Shown: one piece after another, positions 35,210 through 43,721 of the stretch
How the letters are laid out: every line of letters begins with the position of its first letter
Numbering within the stretch: the first letter of the stretch is position 1
The notes under the pieces: model-generated
Seen by the model: the letters and a program-made list of their open reading frames with translations, nothing else
What the model was told of the DNA's origin: nothing
Databases searched by the model: none
Origin: Paenibacillus sp. FJAT-29882
Lineage (GTDB): Bacteria; Bacillota; Bacilli; Bacillales; DSM-1321
Reading direction: 5' to 3'
Length of the DNA stretch: 64,000 nt
NCBI RefSeq assembly: GCF_001510645.1
Contig: NZ_LMVB01000001.1
Coordinates: 2,614,981-2,678,980, forward strand
Program-made: the position numbers and the translations under genes

Positions 35210-36502
35210 TTATTTTGAAGGATGATTTGTTGTAATGTTTGTTTCGATTGTTTTTACTGCATCATCCATCGCTGCTTTCGGTTCAGCCTTTCCTGTTGCA
35301 ATCGTTTGTAGGGCCGAAGCTGCTGGCTCCCAAACCTCTGCCATTTCTGGAATATTAGGCATTGGAACTGCGTATTGTGATTGAACGGCCACAGCTTTAG
35401 CACCTTCATTTTCTGTAATAATCGGATCTTCAATCAATGTTTTCACCGGTGGAATTTCTTGTGTTAATTCAAACCGAATTTTCGCGTTTTCTTCATTTGT
35501 CAACCATTCAACTAATTTTGTTGACCAGTATGGATTTTTCGTAAACGCTGTTACATTCCACCCTTTAACACCCATGAATGTTTTCATATGCTCACCATTT
35601 GGGAGTGTAGGTATCTCAGAGATACCGATATCAATTCCAGCATCTTTCATTCCTTGGAATGCCCAAGGACCATCCATTACAGAGGCAACTTTCCCTTGGT
35701 TGAATAAACCATCTTTCGTTGAACCGCCGTTATCTCCGATGATTCCTTTAGGGAATAGTCCTTCTTTGTACCATTTTTGGATGTATTCTGCACCTTTGAT
35801 TGCACCGATGTTATTCAAACCTAGATCTTTTGGATCAAGACCTTTGTCCGTTTGATTAAATACATAACCGCCCATCCCTGCGATTACACCATGTGCAAAG
35901 TAGAAGTTATCCCATAGCGCTAAGAATCCGTATTGGTCACCTTTTGTTAGCTCTTTTGCTTGAGTATATAATTCATCCATTGTTTTGGGCGCTTCACTCA
36001 TTAATGCTTTGTTATAAATGAATACAGGTGTTTCTGTCGCTTTTGGCAGACCAAATAATTTCCCATCATACATTTGAGCGCTTACAGATGATTCAGTAAA
36101 TGTTTGAAGAACATCATCTGATACATTGATTTCTTGAATCAAACCTTCTATTACCACTTGACCAATTTGATCATGAGGCAATGTCACGACATCTGGAGCG
36201 TTTCCAGCTGGTCCATCTAGTCGCAATTGATCACGCATTTTATCAGCCATATTCAACTCTTGAAACTCAACTTTAATGCCGTATTCTTTTTCAAATGATT
36301 CAATTGCTGGCTTAAGGGCTACTGCTTTATCAATGTCTTCCCATACAATTAGTTTTTCTGGTTTTGCTTCCTCTGCTGCCTTATCTTTATCTTTAGTTTC
36401 ATTCGTGGATTTTGTTCCTGTTTCTCGTTCAGGAGCTCCACATGCAGCAAGTATACCGAGTACCAACATAAGCATCATAAAAATAGACAATGGCTTCTTC
36501 AT
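35210..36502 (-). CDS. mdxE: Maltodextrin-binding lipoprotein MdxE
   Basis: 430 residues. Lipoprotein signal with lipobox LAAC (C21), a charged linker rich in Lys, Glu and Thr, then an extracellular solute-binding domain of the MalE type ending in the conserved aromatic-rich region (VWEPAASALQTIATG). Captures maltodextrins outside the membrane for MdxF/G. First gene of the cluster, behind the promoter at 36710-36737. Confidence 0.94.
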   Translation of the reverse strand: MKKPLSIFMMLMLVLGILAACGAPERETGTKSTNETKDKDKAAEEAKPEKLIVWEDIDKAVALKPAIESFEKEYGIKVEFQELNMADKMRDQLRLDGPAGNAPDVVTLPHDQIGQVVIEGLIQEINVSDDVLQTFTESSVSAQMYDGKLFGLPKATETPVFIYNKALMSEAPKTMDELYTQAKELTKGDQYGFLALWDNFYFAHGVIAGMGGYVFNQTDKGLDPKDLGLNNIGAIKGAEYIQKWYKEGLFPKGIIGDNGGSTKDGLFNQGKVASVMDGPWAFQGMKDAGIDIGISEIPTLPNGEHMKTFMGVKGWNVTAFTKNPYWSTKLVEWLTNEENAKIRFELTQEIPPVKTLIEDPIITENEGAKAVAVQSQYAVPMPNIPEMAEVWEPAASALQTIATGKAEPKAAMDDAVKTIETNITTNHPSK

Positions 36503-36539
36503 GAATTAACCCCCATTTGTGTTTTGATTTTACATGTCA

Positions 36540-36551
36540 GCAATCGTTTGC
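36540..36551. promoter_or_regulatory. MalR-like operator near mdxE start
   Basis: GCAATCGTTTGC (extended to CGC) resembles the MalR-type palindrome GCAAACGTTTGC, 38 bases before the mdxE ATG. Confidence 0.6.
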
Positions 36552-36575
36552 GCACTTGTTGCTGGAAACCCAATA

Positions 36576-36589
36576 TGTAAACGCTACCA
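36576..36589. promoter_or_regulatory. Catabolite-responsive element in the mdxE leader
   Basis: TGTAAACGCTACCA matches the cre consensus with one mismatch. It lies within the transcribed leader, a position where CcpA acts as a roadblock. Confidence 0.72.
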
Positions 36590-36678
36590 AATTATCCTAA
36601 TAATAAAATTATGCATCTTATCTTTAAAAATTCCTCAAAAATAAAGACTTCTAGATTTCTAAGGTTTAGGAATAATTT

Positions 36679-36692
36679 GCGAAACCGATTGC
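36679..36692. promoter_or_regulatory. MalR-like operator just after the mdxE transcription start
   Basis: GCGAAACCGATTGC; its reverse complement GCAATCGGTTTCGC shares GCAATCG and the TTT-GC half with the site at 36540. It lies about 10-25 bases after the predicted start point, a classic repressor position. Confidence 0.65.
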
Positions 36693-36709
36693 ACTACTTT
36701 ATAAACTTA

Positions 36710-36737
36710 ATTATACAATTATTCTTGATTTTGACAA
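36710..36737 (-). promoter_or_regulatory. SigA promoter of the maltodextrin cluster
   Basis: On the minus strand TTGTCA (36732-36737), a 16-base spacer and TATAAT (36710-36715). The leader to the mdxE ATG is about 200 bases and contains the cre and the two operator candidates. Confidence 0.8.
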
Positions 36738-36901
36738 GTGGATTTTTAGAATTTTATTATTTTGATTGATAAATCAGACTAAAAAATGCTTTAAATACTG
36801 GAGTATTACATCAAAAAAAATAATCATTACCAAGAAGAATTTATTTCTACTTGGTAATGATACCCTACTTAACAGATAATTTCATCGCTAAATGGTGACA
36901 C

Positions 36902-37170
36902 ATAAAGTGGAACTTCCGTCAGAGGTTTTTTTCATCCCCTCTGATGGTTAGTCCCGTTCTACTGTCGCTAAGATCTACGCTTTCGCTTCGATCAATCGAC
37001 AGTATGAACCCGATTCGATTGGTTCAACTAAACCACTGAAGATCACAGCGGTAAGTTTCACTGTATCTCACCAATCGGGGATTTACAGGCTGTTTAACCC
37101 CACCTATTTATTTCTTGATTCTCTCACAAAAATTGCGGTGGGGGTATTACAGCCTGTTAAACCGGGACAA
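36902..37170 (+). repeat. Dispersed repeat family C, copy 3 (long form)
   Basis: Starts ATAAAGTGGAACTTCCGTC, has the imperfect hairpin CCTCTGATGG, the middle block AGTCCCGTTCTACTGTCGCT and GAACCCGATTCGATTGG, the ACCAATCGGGG block, and ends TTAAACCGGGACAAA just before the asnO stop. Slightly longer than copy 2. The remaining gap (36740-36901) shows no other element. Confidence 0.88.
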
Positions 37171-37182
37171 ATTCTAGATCTT

Positions 37183-39033
37183 TTATGATTCAATAACTTG
37201 AATTCCATATGCCTTAAACCACACATCGATTTGAGCAAGATGTGCTAAAAGCTGTGGACCTGACATAAGTTGACCAAACCATGGTTCTTTAAACGCCGCT
37301 CCTTTTGATTCGATAATATCATGAAGTTTTTGCTTATCGAAGAACTCATGAAGAACCGAGTTTCGATCCTCTAGTACATGCTTTAGCCAGTTTTGGACTC
37401 CATCTGTGTATACCGGATTATGTGTTTTCGGATAGGGACTTTTTTTACGATATAAGATTTCTTCTGGTAGCATGCCTTCTAACGCTTTACGCAAGATTCC
37501 TTTTTCTCGATTTCCTGTCATTTTCAATTCCCAAGGGATATTCCATGCATATTCCACTAGACGATGATCGGCAAATGGCACCCTAACTTCGAGACTTGCC
37601 CCCATACTCATTCTATCTTTCCGATCAAGTAGCGTGGTCATAAACCATACTATATTCAAGTAAAATAGCTCTCTCCTTTTTGCTTCTACTCCTGTTTCTC
37701 CATCAAGTCTTGGCATCTCCGCAATCGTCTCCAAGTATTTCGCTTCAGCATATTCTTCTAACCTTAGTTTGCTTCGCCAATTTTCTTTTAGCAAAGAAAC
37801 TCGTTCAGTTGTGGAACGCATCCATGGAAACCCTGAGCGTTTCAAATCTTCACTGCGATGAAACCACGGATATCCACCGAATATTTCGTCCGCACATTCG
37901 CCTGATAGACCCACTGTAAAGTCTTGTTTGATTTCCTTGCAAAACCACAATAGGGAAGAATCTACATCTGCCATTCCGGGAAGGTCTCTAACTGTAACAG
38001 CTTCGGTTAAATAATCAATTAATGTCTCCTGAGTGATGACTGAGTTATGATGCACTGTGTCGAATTGATCAGACATCAGCTTGATCCATTTGGCATCAGA
38101 GTTTGGTTGAAATTCATTCGATTGAAAAAACTTGTCATTGTCTTCGTAATCAATCGAATAAGTATGCAGCCTCCCTTTCCCAGTCTTTTTATAGGAATCA
38201 GCAGCGATTGCTGTAATGGCACTAGAATCAACACCACCTGATAGAAACGTACATAATGGTACATCGGAAACGAGCTGGCGAGTCACAGCATCACAAACAA
38301 GAAACTTCACCTTCTCTGATGTTTCTTCAAGCGAATCTTGATGTTCCATGCTTTTCACATTCCAATAACGCCATATTCTAAGACCTTGCTGTGATAAAGT
38401 TAATGCATGTGCAGGCCGCAGTTCCTTTATGCCACGAAATACCCCTGATCCAGGCGTTCGCGATGGCCCTAGCCCGAATATTTCGGCCAAACCTTCTCTT
38501 GTTACTTCAGCCTTTACTTCAGGATGCGCCAGAATGGCTTTAAGCTCTGAAGCGAACAAGAAACCGCCATTTGTTTCTAAGTAAAACAGCGGCTTCACGC
38601 CCAAACGATCTCTTGCAATAAATAGCTTCTGCTCGTTCACATCCCAGATCGCAAAGGCAAAAATGCCATTAAAAAAATCCACGCACTTTTCTTTCCATTC
38701 TATATAAGAAGTTAGTAAAACTTCTGTATCAGAATGACCTTTGAAGGAATATCCTTTTAATAGTAGTTCTTTGCGAAGATCTTCGGTATTATAAAGTTCA
38801 CCGTTGTAGCAAAGGATATAAGAATTTCCGTCTTTCTCTTTTGCCATTGGCTGTTTACCGCCTTCTGAATCGACGACAGTCAACCGGCGATGACCAAACG
38901 ACACATGGGTATCATGCCAAATGTTGTGTTCATCTGGACCTCTTTTCACCAGTGTATTCGTCATCTGTTCTATAACCGTTCTTTCCTTGCGCAGATCTCG
39001 TTGAAAGTGAACCCAACCTGTAATACCGCACAT
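37183..39033 (-). CDS. asnO: Glutamine-hydrolysing asparagine synthetase (AsnO type)
   Basis: 616 residues. N-terminal class II amidotransferase domain with C2 (MCGITGW) as nucleophile after Met removal, then the synthetase domain with the PP-loop SGGVDSSAITAIA and the ATP-site GECADEIFGGYPWF. Length and neighbours (yisN, yisL, yisK) match B. subtilis AsnO, whose loss impairs sporulation; a sporulation role here is inferred. GGATGAAGG precedes the ATG; the 23-codon extension upstream is rejected because the protein must begin MCG. I find no T-box leader. Confidence 0.94.
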   Translation of the reverse strand: MCGITGWVHFQRDLRKERTVIEQMTNTLVKRGPDEHNIWHDTHVSFGHRRLTVVDSEGGKQPMAKEKDGNSYILCYNGELYNTEDLRKELLLKGYSFKGHSDTEVLLTSYIEWKEKCVDFFNGIFAFAIWDVNEQKLFIARDRLGVKPLFYLETNGGFLFASELKAILAHPEVKAEVTREGLAEIFGLGPSRTPGSGVFRGIKELRPAHALTLSQQGLRIWRYWNVKSMEHQDSLEETSEKVKFLVCDAVTRQLVSDVPLCTFLSGGVDSSAITAIAADSYKKTGKGRLHTYSIDYEDNDKFFQSNEFQPNSDAKWIKLMSDQFDTVHHNSVITQETLIDYLTEAVTVRDLPGMADVDSSLLWFCKEIKQDFTVGLSGECADEIFGGYPWFHRSEDLKRSGFPWMRSTTERVSLLKENWRSKLRLEEYAEAKYLETIAEMPRLDGETGVEAKRRELFYLNIVWFMTTLLDRKDRMSMGASLEVRVPFADHRLVEYAWNIPWELKMTGNREKGILRKALEGMLPEEILYRKKSPYPKTHNPVYTDGVQNWLKHVLEDRNSVLHEFFDKQKLHDIIESKGAAFKEPWFGQLMSGPQLLAHLAQIDVWFKAYGIQVIES

Positions 39034-39450
39034 AACCTTCATCCTTTCAATCAGCCTCACAGAATTCACCATTCTTATAGCTGCATTATATCCAGCTAAC
39101 ATTCTGATTCAACTGCTGACTCCTTATTTAAGCCCTACATTGACACATTTCCAAATGAGCCATGCAGCGAGAATATAAGATAGCCTATGCATAAGGTGAT
39201 AAATGGTTATTTGTCCGCTAAAGTAAAATTTCCATAAGTGATAGTTAGCCCCATAGGATGCGGTTTATAAAGATGGGGTTTATGAAGGATAAATGATTTC
39301 AATCCAAATTTCTTATCACTTTCTTGTTCATTTTATGTATTTATGTTTCTACAGATTAAAATTGGGGAATAAATCTACGCTTAAATGGTTATAAAATAGA
39401 GACATTTTGTCTAAAAAGAAGGGGAGGTAATCCATTTTTGGAGGTAAATT
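39034..39450. other. Intergenic region between asnO and the YisN-position gene
   Basis: Divergent promoters must lie here, but I find no convincing -35/-10 pair. Around 39222-39290 is a decayed fragment resembling repeat C (AAAGTAAAATTTCCATAAGTG, then TAGTTAGCCCC). No T-box, riboswitch or small ORF is recognised. Confidence 0.45.
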
Positions 39451-40023
39451 ATGAATGATCAGCAACGAATGAACCTTATTAATCATCAAAATCGCGCGTT
39501 TTTAGAAGGAACAGTTGAGAATATCAATCAGCAATGGGTTTTCTTTGATAACGAAACCGACGAAGCTACTTCTTTAGAAGAATATTCACAACTGGAAATA
39601 GATATCTATCGGAGAAAAAATTGGTACAGAGGAATCGTTGAAGAAAATGGTTTTGTAAAAGTCCATAAAGACATGATCCATTTATATGACGGGGAAACAG
39701 TAAAAATTCGCAAACCATTGTTAAGCTCATTAGAAAGATTATTGAAAAAAATAGAGACTGAGTCATTCGTCCAGTTTATCACGAGTTTAAATTCACTAGA
39801 TTTCTCGATTCATGATTGCATTTACTGTTATAATCAGCTTGACTTCTCAGAAGGAGCATCTCCAAAAACAGGCGTGAATTTCCTAGTTTTTGACAACGAA
39901 GTTTCCGTATGCTCTGTACAGCATCATTTCTTTTACACTTCAACAAATCATGACCGCTTTGAATTTACAATAAATACGGGCAAACGGATTATCATTGAAA
40001 AAATAAACTCTAAACATTCCTAG
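39451..40023 (+). CDS. Conserved Bacillus protein at the yisN position (DUF2777-like)
   Basis: 190 residues, soluble, no signal peptide. It begins MNDQQRMNLINHQNRAF and has an SH3-like beta-rich first part (GTVENINQQWVFFDNET), then a helical linker and a C-terminal beta region with a CIYC pair and a C near VSVCSVQHHFF. The position between asnO and yisL suggests a YisN relative; the DUF2777 label is from memory and uncertain. A good GGAGG ribosome site precedes the ATG. Function unknown. Confidence 0.75.
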   Translation: MNDQQRMNLINHQNRAFLEGTVENINQQWVFFDNETDEATSLEEYSQLEIDIYRRKNWYRGIVEENGFVKVHKDMIHLYDGETVKIRKPLLSSLERLLKKIETESFVQFITSLNSLDFSIHDCIYCYNQLDFSEGASPKTGVNFLVFDNEVSVCSVQHHFFYTSTNHDRFEFTINTGKRIIIEKINSKHS

Positions 40024-40075
40024 CACCTTCACCTAAAAGGAAGACCTAGAATATAAAAATAGAAAAGAGAATGTC

Positions 40076-40175
40076 CTATAGATAAGGGTCTGGCCCGAAA
40101 TTCCTACATTCAGTTTAAGTGGAATGAAAGTAACACGATAAACTGTGTGTTGGTAGCTGGGCAAACTCTAATTTA
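40076..40175. repeat. Dispersed repeat family A, copy 6
   Basis: AGATAAGGGTCTGGCCCG on the left with the outer-arm fragment GAATGTCCTATAG before it; inner pair CAGTTTA / TAAACTG; the right arm is worn (GCTGGGCAAACTC). Confidence 0.65.
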
Positions 40176-40209
40176 GTCATCCTCTTTAACTATGAGTGTT
40201 ATGAAGTGA

Positions 40210-40274
40210 TTTATCCCGGTTTAACTAACATCAGTAGGGATGAAAAAACCTCACTGATGTTAGTTTCACTTTAT
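40210..40274 (-). repeat. Dispersed repeat family C, minimal copy 4
   Basis: Only the two edges of the family remain: on the minus strand ATAAAGTGAAACTAACATCAG ... hairpin ... TTAAACCGGGATAAA, about 65 bases with the pair AACATCAGTGAGG / CCCTACTGATGTT. The first bases supply the yisL stop codon TAA, exactly as copy 2 does for yjzB. Confidence 0.85.
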
Positions 40275-40621
40275 AAGAACGGATGGAAGCCTTGAGGAAG
40301 TTTTAGTCCTAGGTACAATACAACAACGAATGAGACAATGAAAATAGCCCAGTATAAACCCGTACCCTTGCCTTTTTTCGTTTTAACCAAGACCATTTCC
40401 ATCATAGCAATGACAATCAGACCAACGATCATTTTCCACATATAGTAACCAACCTGAGATCCCATCAACATTCCACCAGTAAGTAAAATTAAGATGTAAA
40501 ACAGTCTTGTAATCATATGTAGAATTTTAGCTTTTTTCGCATTACCCTGCTTGTACATAGTAAACGCTACAAAAAATAGAATAATAGCGACAAGCCAAGT
40601 TGTAATGTGCATATGAGTCAT
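40271..40621 (-). CDS. yisL: UPF0344 membrane protein YisL
   Basis: 116 residues with four predicted transmembrane helices filling nearly the whole chain; the N-terminus MTHMHITTWLVAIILFF is family-typical. An in-frame ATG 36 bases upstream is less likely because AGAGGGGGATTTGAA stands before ATG 40621. The stop codon lies in the left edge of repeat C copy 4. Function unknown. Confidence 0.88.
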   Translation of the reverse strand: MTHMHITTWLVAIILFFVAFTMYKQGNAKKAKILHMITRLFYILILLTGGMLMGSQVGYYMWKMIVGLIVIAMMEMVLVKTKKGKGTGLYWAIFIVSFVVVLYLGLKLPQGFHPFL

Positions 40622-40716
40622 TTCAAATCCCCCTCTTAACAGTTTCTCCTTCATCATATCATAGACAAATATCTAAAAACAAAACTATACCCTCAGTTGC
40701 AGGAAATAATGAACAT

Positions 40717-41610
40717 TTAGTGAACAGTATTTATAAGTGTTCCGATTCCCTTGACTTTTATCGCTATTTCGTCCCCTTTTCGTAAAAATTTGGGCGGTTT
40801 AAATCCTTTACCAACTCCAGCTGGTGTCCCTGTGGCGATAATATCACCTGGTTCAAGTGTCATACCTTTCGAAAGAATCGCAATGATTTCTTCAACTGGA
40901 AAAATAAATTGTTCGGTATTGGATTGCTGTCTGATTTCACCGTTGACTCGGGTTTCAATGTCCAGTTGATTAGGATTTCCGATTGCTGACTTCTCTACAA
41001 TAACCGGACCAATTGGGCATGAACCATCCAAGCTTTTTCCAAGCAAATATTGCTTATGATTTACTTGCAAGTCTCTTGCTGTGATATCATTTACAATCGT
41101 ATAGCCGAACACGTAATCCAACGCTTCTTCCCGTCTAATCTCTTTACCCTTTTTGCCAATGACAACAGCAAGCTCACCTTCATAATCTAGTTCTTCTGTT
41201 ATGCCTTCGTGACGAGGAATGTCTGCTTCATGGCCAATCACAGCAGTTGGTGCTTTTGAAAATAGAATAATATGCTCAGGAATGTCTGCTTCACTTCCCA
41301 TCTCAACAGCATGTTCGGCATAATTCTTCCCCACACAAAAGATATTTTTCGCTGGCCGCGGAATTGGAGCTTCCCAAACGTATTCATCCACATAAAATTC
41401 TGATTTGTTCTTTTGAGTGGATGCCCATTGTTCAATTTCCTTTGCCTTTTGTAAAAAAATCTCAGCCTTTTCAATACATTGGAGTAGTGTTGTGGGAATC
41501 GCTTCACCCATTTTTATCGCTGCAGCTTGCAGTAGCAATACATTGGAATTATTCTTTTCTACAAGTACAACTTGACTCTTCCCTTTCACTTTTACCGTTG
41601 CGAATTTCAT
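40717..41610 (-). CDS. yisK: Fumarylacetoacetate hydrolase family protein YisK
   Basis: 297 residues. An N-terminal regulatory segment of about 85 residues, then the FAH barrel with NIFCVGKNYAEHA, the metal ligands of the E-x-E pattern in DYEGELAVVIG, and GTPAGVG near the C-terminus. B. subtilis YisK acts on oxaloacetate and also affects cell width with Mbl; either role is inferred. AAAGGGG is 10 bases before ATG 41610; the TTG two codons earlier is less well spaced. Confidence 0.9.
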   Translation of the reverse strand: MKFATVKVKGKSQVVLVEKNNSNVLLLQAAAIKMGEAIPTTLLQCIEKAEIFLQKAKEIEQWASTQKNKSEFYVDEYVWEAPIPRPAKNIFCVGKNYAEHAVEMGSEADIPEHIILFSKAPTAVIGHEADIPRHEGITEELDYEGELAVVIGKKGKEIRREEALDYVFGYTIVNDITARDLQVNHKQYLLGKSLDGSCPIGPVIVEKSAIGNPNQLDIETRVNGEIRQQSNTEQFIFPVEEIIAILSKGMTLEPGDIIATGTPAGVGKGFKPPKFLRKGDEIAIKVKGIGTLINTVH

Positions 41611-41634
41611 AATCAATATTCCCCTTTGCTACGA

Positions 41635-42816
41635 TTACTTTTTCATCATTGGCCGAGTGCCATAAGTAGCAAACCGCCAGATATATTCAACAGGTCCCAT
41701 CCGGTAATACTTCAACCAAATTGTACTGAGTACAAGCTGTAAGAAGTAAATAACAACAACAAGTACGACTCCTGTTGTAAAAGAAATTTTATCATATAAC
41801 CCAAAGCCATACGAATAGAATAATAATGTTCCAATGATGGACTGTAGCAAATAATTGCTCATCGATAATCTACCGACATTGGCTAGTGGCGATACAATTT
41901 TTGCAATAGATTTGTTTTGCAGAAGTAATACAATTGCAGTAATATAAAAAATCGATATCACTGGACCGCCAATCATGTCTTGCAGAGATACGGTAAAATA
42001 ATTATAGTTTGCTATGTATGGACTTGCTTTAAGCAAACCGCCGATGACTAAACAGACAACTGCAATCATCGCCAGTTTTCGCTGATGCTCTTTCGTTTTC
42101 TCCAACCACTTTAGCTTCGCAAACCCTGCACCAATCAAAAACAACGGAAAGATGGAGAAAAAGAGGATGATACCATTCCCTAAATTATTAACCATATACC
42201 ACTCCACAAAACGTTGCTGAAAAATCTCCATAAAGGTACCTAATTGATATGCTTCAATAGAAGCCTTAACCATTTCAAAATTCGTTAGTATTACAGCCTC
42301 GTCAGGTATTGTAAAGTAAATCAACATCATCAATAAACTAAACAATAATGCTGGAATGGCAAAGAGAAGCGAACCGAGCCATAGGAGAGTTATGCCGCTC
42401 ATCCTATAAAATAACAGAAAGAAAAATCCAAACAATGCATAATTGATTAATATATCTCCATGCCAGATGAAAAAGGCATGAACACACCCAATGACTAAAA
42501 GAACGACTAATCTTCTAGAAAATACAAGTGGAAATGACTGATTTCTGTCTTGAGCCCGCTTCGCAAGAATAACAGCGCCAAAGCCAAACAAAAACGCAAA
42601 CATTGGGTAAAAGCTTGCCTGAGCAAATAAATCAACCAATATGTAGAATATACGATCTGGGTTATCTCTCCACCACTCAAGTGGATTAATATGTAAAAAT
42701 GGTGAATGAAAGTCAGGCATATTTACAAGAAAAATCCCAAGTATAGCTAACCCTCTTAAACTATCGATGCTTTGAACCCTTTGACTTCCATCGATGGTTT
42801 GTCCATCTTGTTTCAT
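41635..42816 (-). CDS. DUF418 family membrane protein
   Basis: 393 residues with about ten transmembrane helices. The N-terminal SIDSLRGLAILGIFLVNMP is the acyltransferase-3/DUF418 signature, and the C-terminal block ending GPVEYIWRFATYG is the DUF418 core. YeiB/YrkO-like; function not established. It starts 18 bases upstream of yisK in the same direction and may be co-transcribed with it. Divergent from gerPA. Confidence 0.88.
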   Translation of the reverse strand: MKQDGQTIDGSQRVQSIDSLRGLAILGIFLVNMPDFHSPFLHINPLEWWRDNPDRIFYILVDLFAQASFYPMFAFLFGFGAVILAKRAQDRNQSFPLVFSRRLVVLLVIGCVHAFFIWHGDILINYALFGFFFLLFYRMSGITLLWLGSLLFAIPALLFSLLMMLIYFTIPDEAVILTNFEMVKASIEAYQLGTFMEIFQQRFVEWYMVNNLGNGIILFFSIFPLFLIGAGFAKLKWLEKTKEHQRKLAMIAVVCLVIGGLLKASPYIANYNYFTVSLQDMIGGPVISIFYITAIVLLLQNKSIAKIVSPLANVGRLSMSNYLLQSIIGTLLFYSYGFGLYDKISFTTGVVLVVVIYFLQLVLSTIWLKYYRMGPVEYIWRFATYGTRPMMKK

Positions 42817-42956
42817 TCTTTGCTCTCACCTCCCCATTTGTACGCTTTTTCTAATATTCTACACGTTGTTGTTTGATAATGAAATATTTCTTTCACATTC
42901 AGTTCTCCACTACCTTCATTAGAAATTTTCTATATCACTGATTAGGCGATTTAATC

Positions 42957-42983
42957 ACAACGTTGCGCAAATTACATAGTATA
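42957..42983 (+). promoter_or_regulatory. SigK-type promoter of the gerP operon
   Basis: CATAGTATA (42975-42983) matches the SigK -10 CATA-N3-TA exactly. An AC at 42957-42958 about 16 bases upstream can serve as the -35. In B. subtilis gerP is made in the mother cell under SigK and GerE. Confidence 0.72.
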
Positions 42984-43014
42984 TGGCAGGGAAATTTTTT
43001 AGGAGGAGTTATTT

Positions 43015-43236
43015 ATGCCCGCCATCGTTGGAGTCGTTCAGGTCATCAGCCTTGGAACAAGCGCCGTTTTCAATATTGGAGATGTATTTAAAGTAACTCC
43101 ATATTCCGCTACGAAAACCTATGCCGGTGCCGGCTCATTTAATACTGGAGATAACATTTCGTTATATAACGGGAACAGTGTCACAAATACGTATGATTCG
43201 GATATAACGGATCAACCAATCCTTTTCAATGTTTGA
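43015..43236 (+). CDS. gerPA: Spore germination protein GerPA
   Basis: 73 residues. The N-terminal PAIVGVVQV and the C-terminal SDITDQPILFN are GerPA/GerPF-type. GerP proteins are needed for germinants to cross the spore coat; mutants germinate slowly. No signal peptide. It is first in the operon, 32 bases after the SigK-like -10, with AGGAGG before the ATG. Assigned as A rather than F by order. Confidence 0.92.
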   Translation: MPAIVGVVQVISLGTSAVFNIGDVFKVTPYSATKTYAGAGSFNTGDNISLYNGNSVTNTYDSDITDQPILFNV

Positions 43237-43260
43237 ACCGTTTTAGAGAGGGGAATCTTG

Positions 43261-43473
43261 ATGATTTTTAATATTCAACAAAACATTCACATTCATAGCA
43301 TTAAAATTACGAGTATTGGGAATTCCTCCGTTTTTCAAATTGGCAGTGCTGGTGTCATTAAACCGCTATCTCAACTTAGTAATACGGGTGGATTTACTGG
43401 GCCTGCACCGCAATTAGAACTAGAGCCTTTGCCCTTAGCGCATGTTGCAGGAGGCGCTCCAGCTCGAAATTAG
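43261..43473 (+). CDS. gerPB: Spore germination protein GerPB
   Basis: 70 residues. NIQQNIHIHSIKITSIGNSS followed by VFQIGSAG is characteristic of GerPB, and the C-terminus is Pro/Ala-rich. The ATG is seven bases after GAGGGG. The gene is followed by an unusually long 248-base gap before gerPC that contains a fragment of repeat B. Confidence 0.92.
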   Translation: MIFNIQQNIHIHSIKITSIGNSSVFQIGSAGVIKPLSQLSNTGGFTGPAPQLELEPLPLAHVAGGAPARN

Positions 43474-43572
43474 TTGATGAATGTTGTTGTAGTATGAAGG
43501 ATATAGAGATCTTATAATTAACAAAATTATTATAATATTATATTTATTTCGTAGATATACATTCTTTATTCC

Positions 43573-43672
43573 AGCTCCGTACCGCCGCCATTGTGATTAG
43601 GTGAGTGTAGCGTACTACAAGGATCGGTGCATGGTAAATGGCGACGTTTTAAAGCCATAGGAGTTTTGTATG
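43573..43672 (+). repeat. Dispersed repeat family B, right-half fragment inside the gerP operon
   Basis: CAGCTCCGTACCGCCGCCATTGTGATT, GAGTGTAGCGTACTACA and GGTAAATGGCGACGTTTTAA match the right part of the 28-kb copies, in the direction of transcription. The left half (ATGGGGACGGGG) is missing; the AT-rich DNA at 43480-43565 is unrelated. Confidence 0.85.
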
Positions 43673-43721
43673 AAACTTGTACTCTGTATCATTTGGCGAA
43701 AAAAGCGAGGTGATGAGAACG

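Noticed and set aside
28246-36502. Maltodextrin cluster as a recent foreign island
   Set aside because: Regulation (cre, SigA promoter), ribosome sites and apparent base use look like the neighbours, and there are no integrase or attachment sites; the different location from B. subtilis alone is not enough.
37183-39102. Longer asnO frame starting at 39102
   Set aside because: Class II amidotransferases need Cys as residue 2; the start at 39033 satisfies this and has a ribosome site.
39034-39450. T-box or other riboswitch before asnO
   Set aside because: No T-box sequence, anticodon-type stem or leader terminator is seen.
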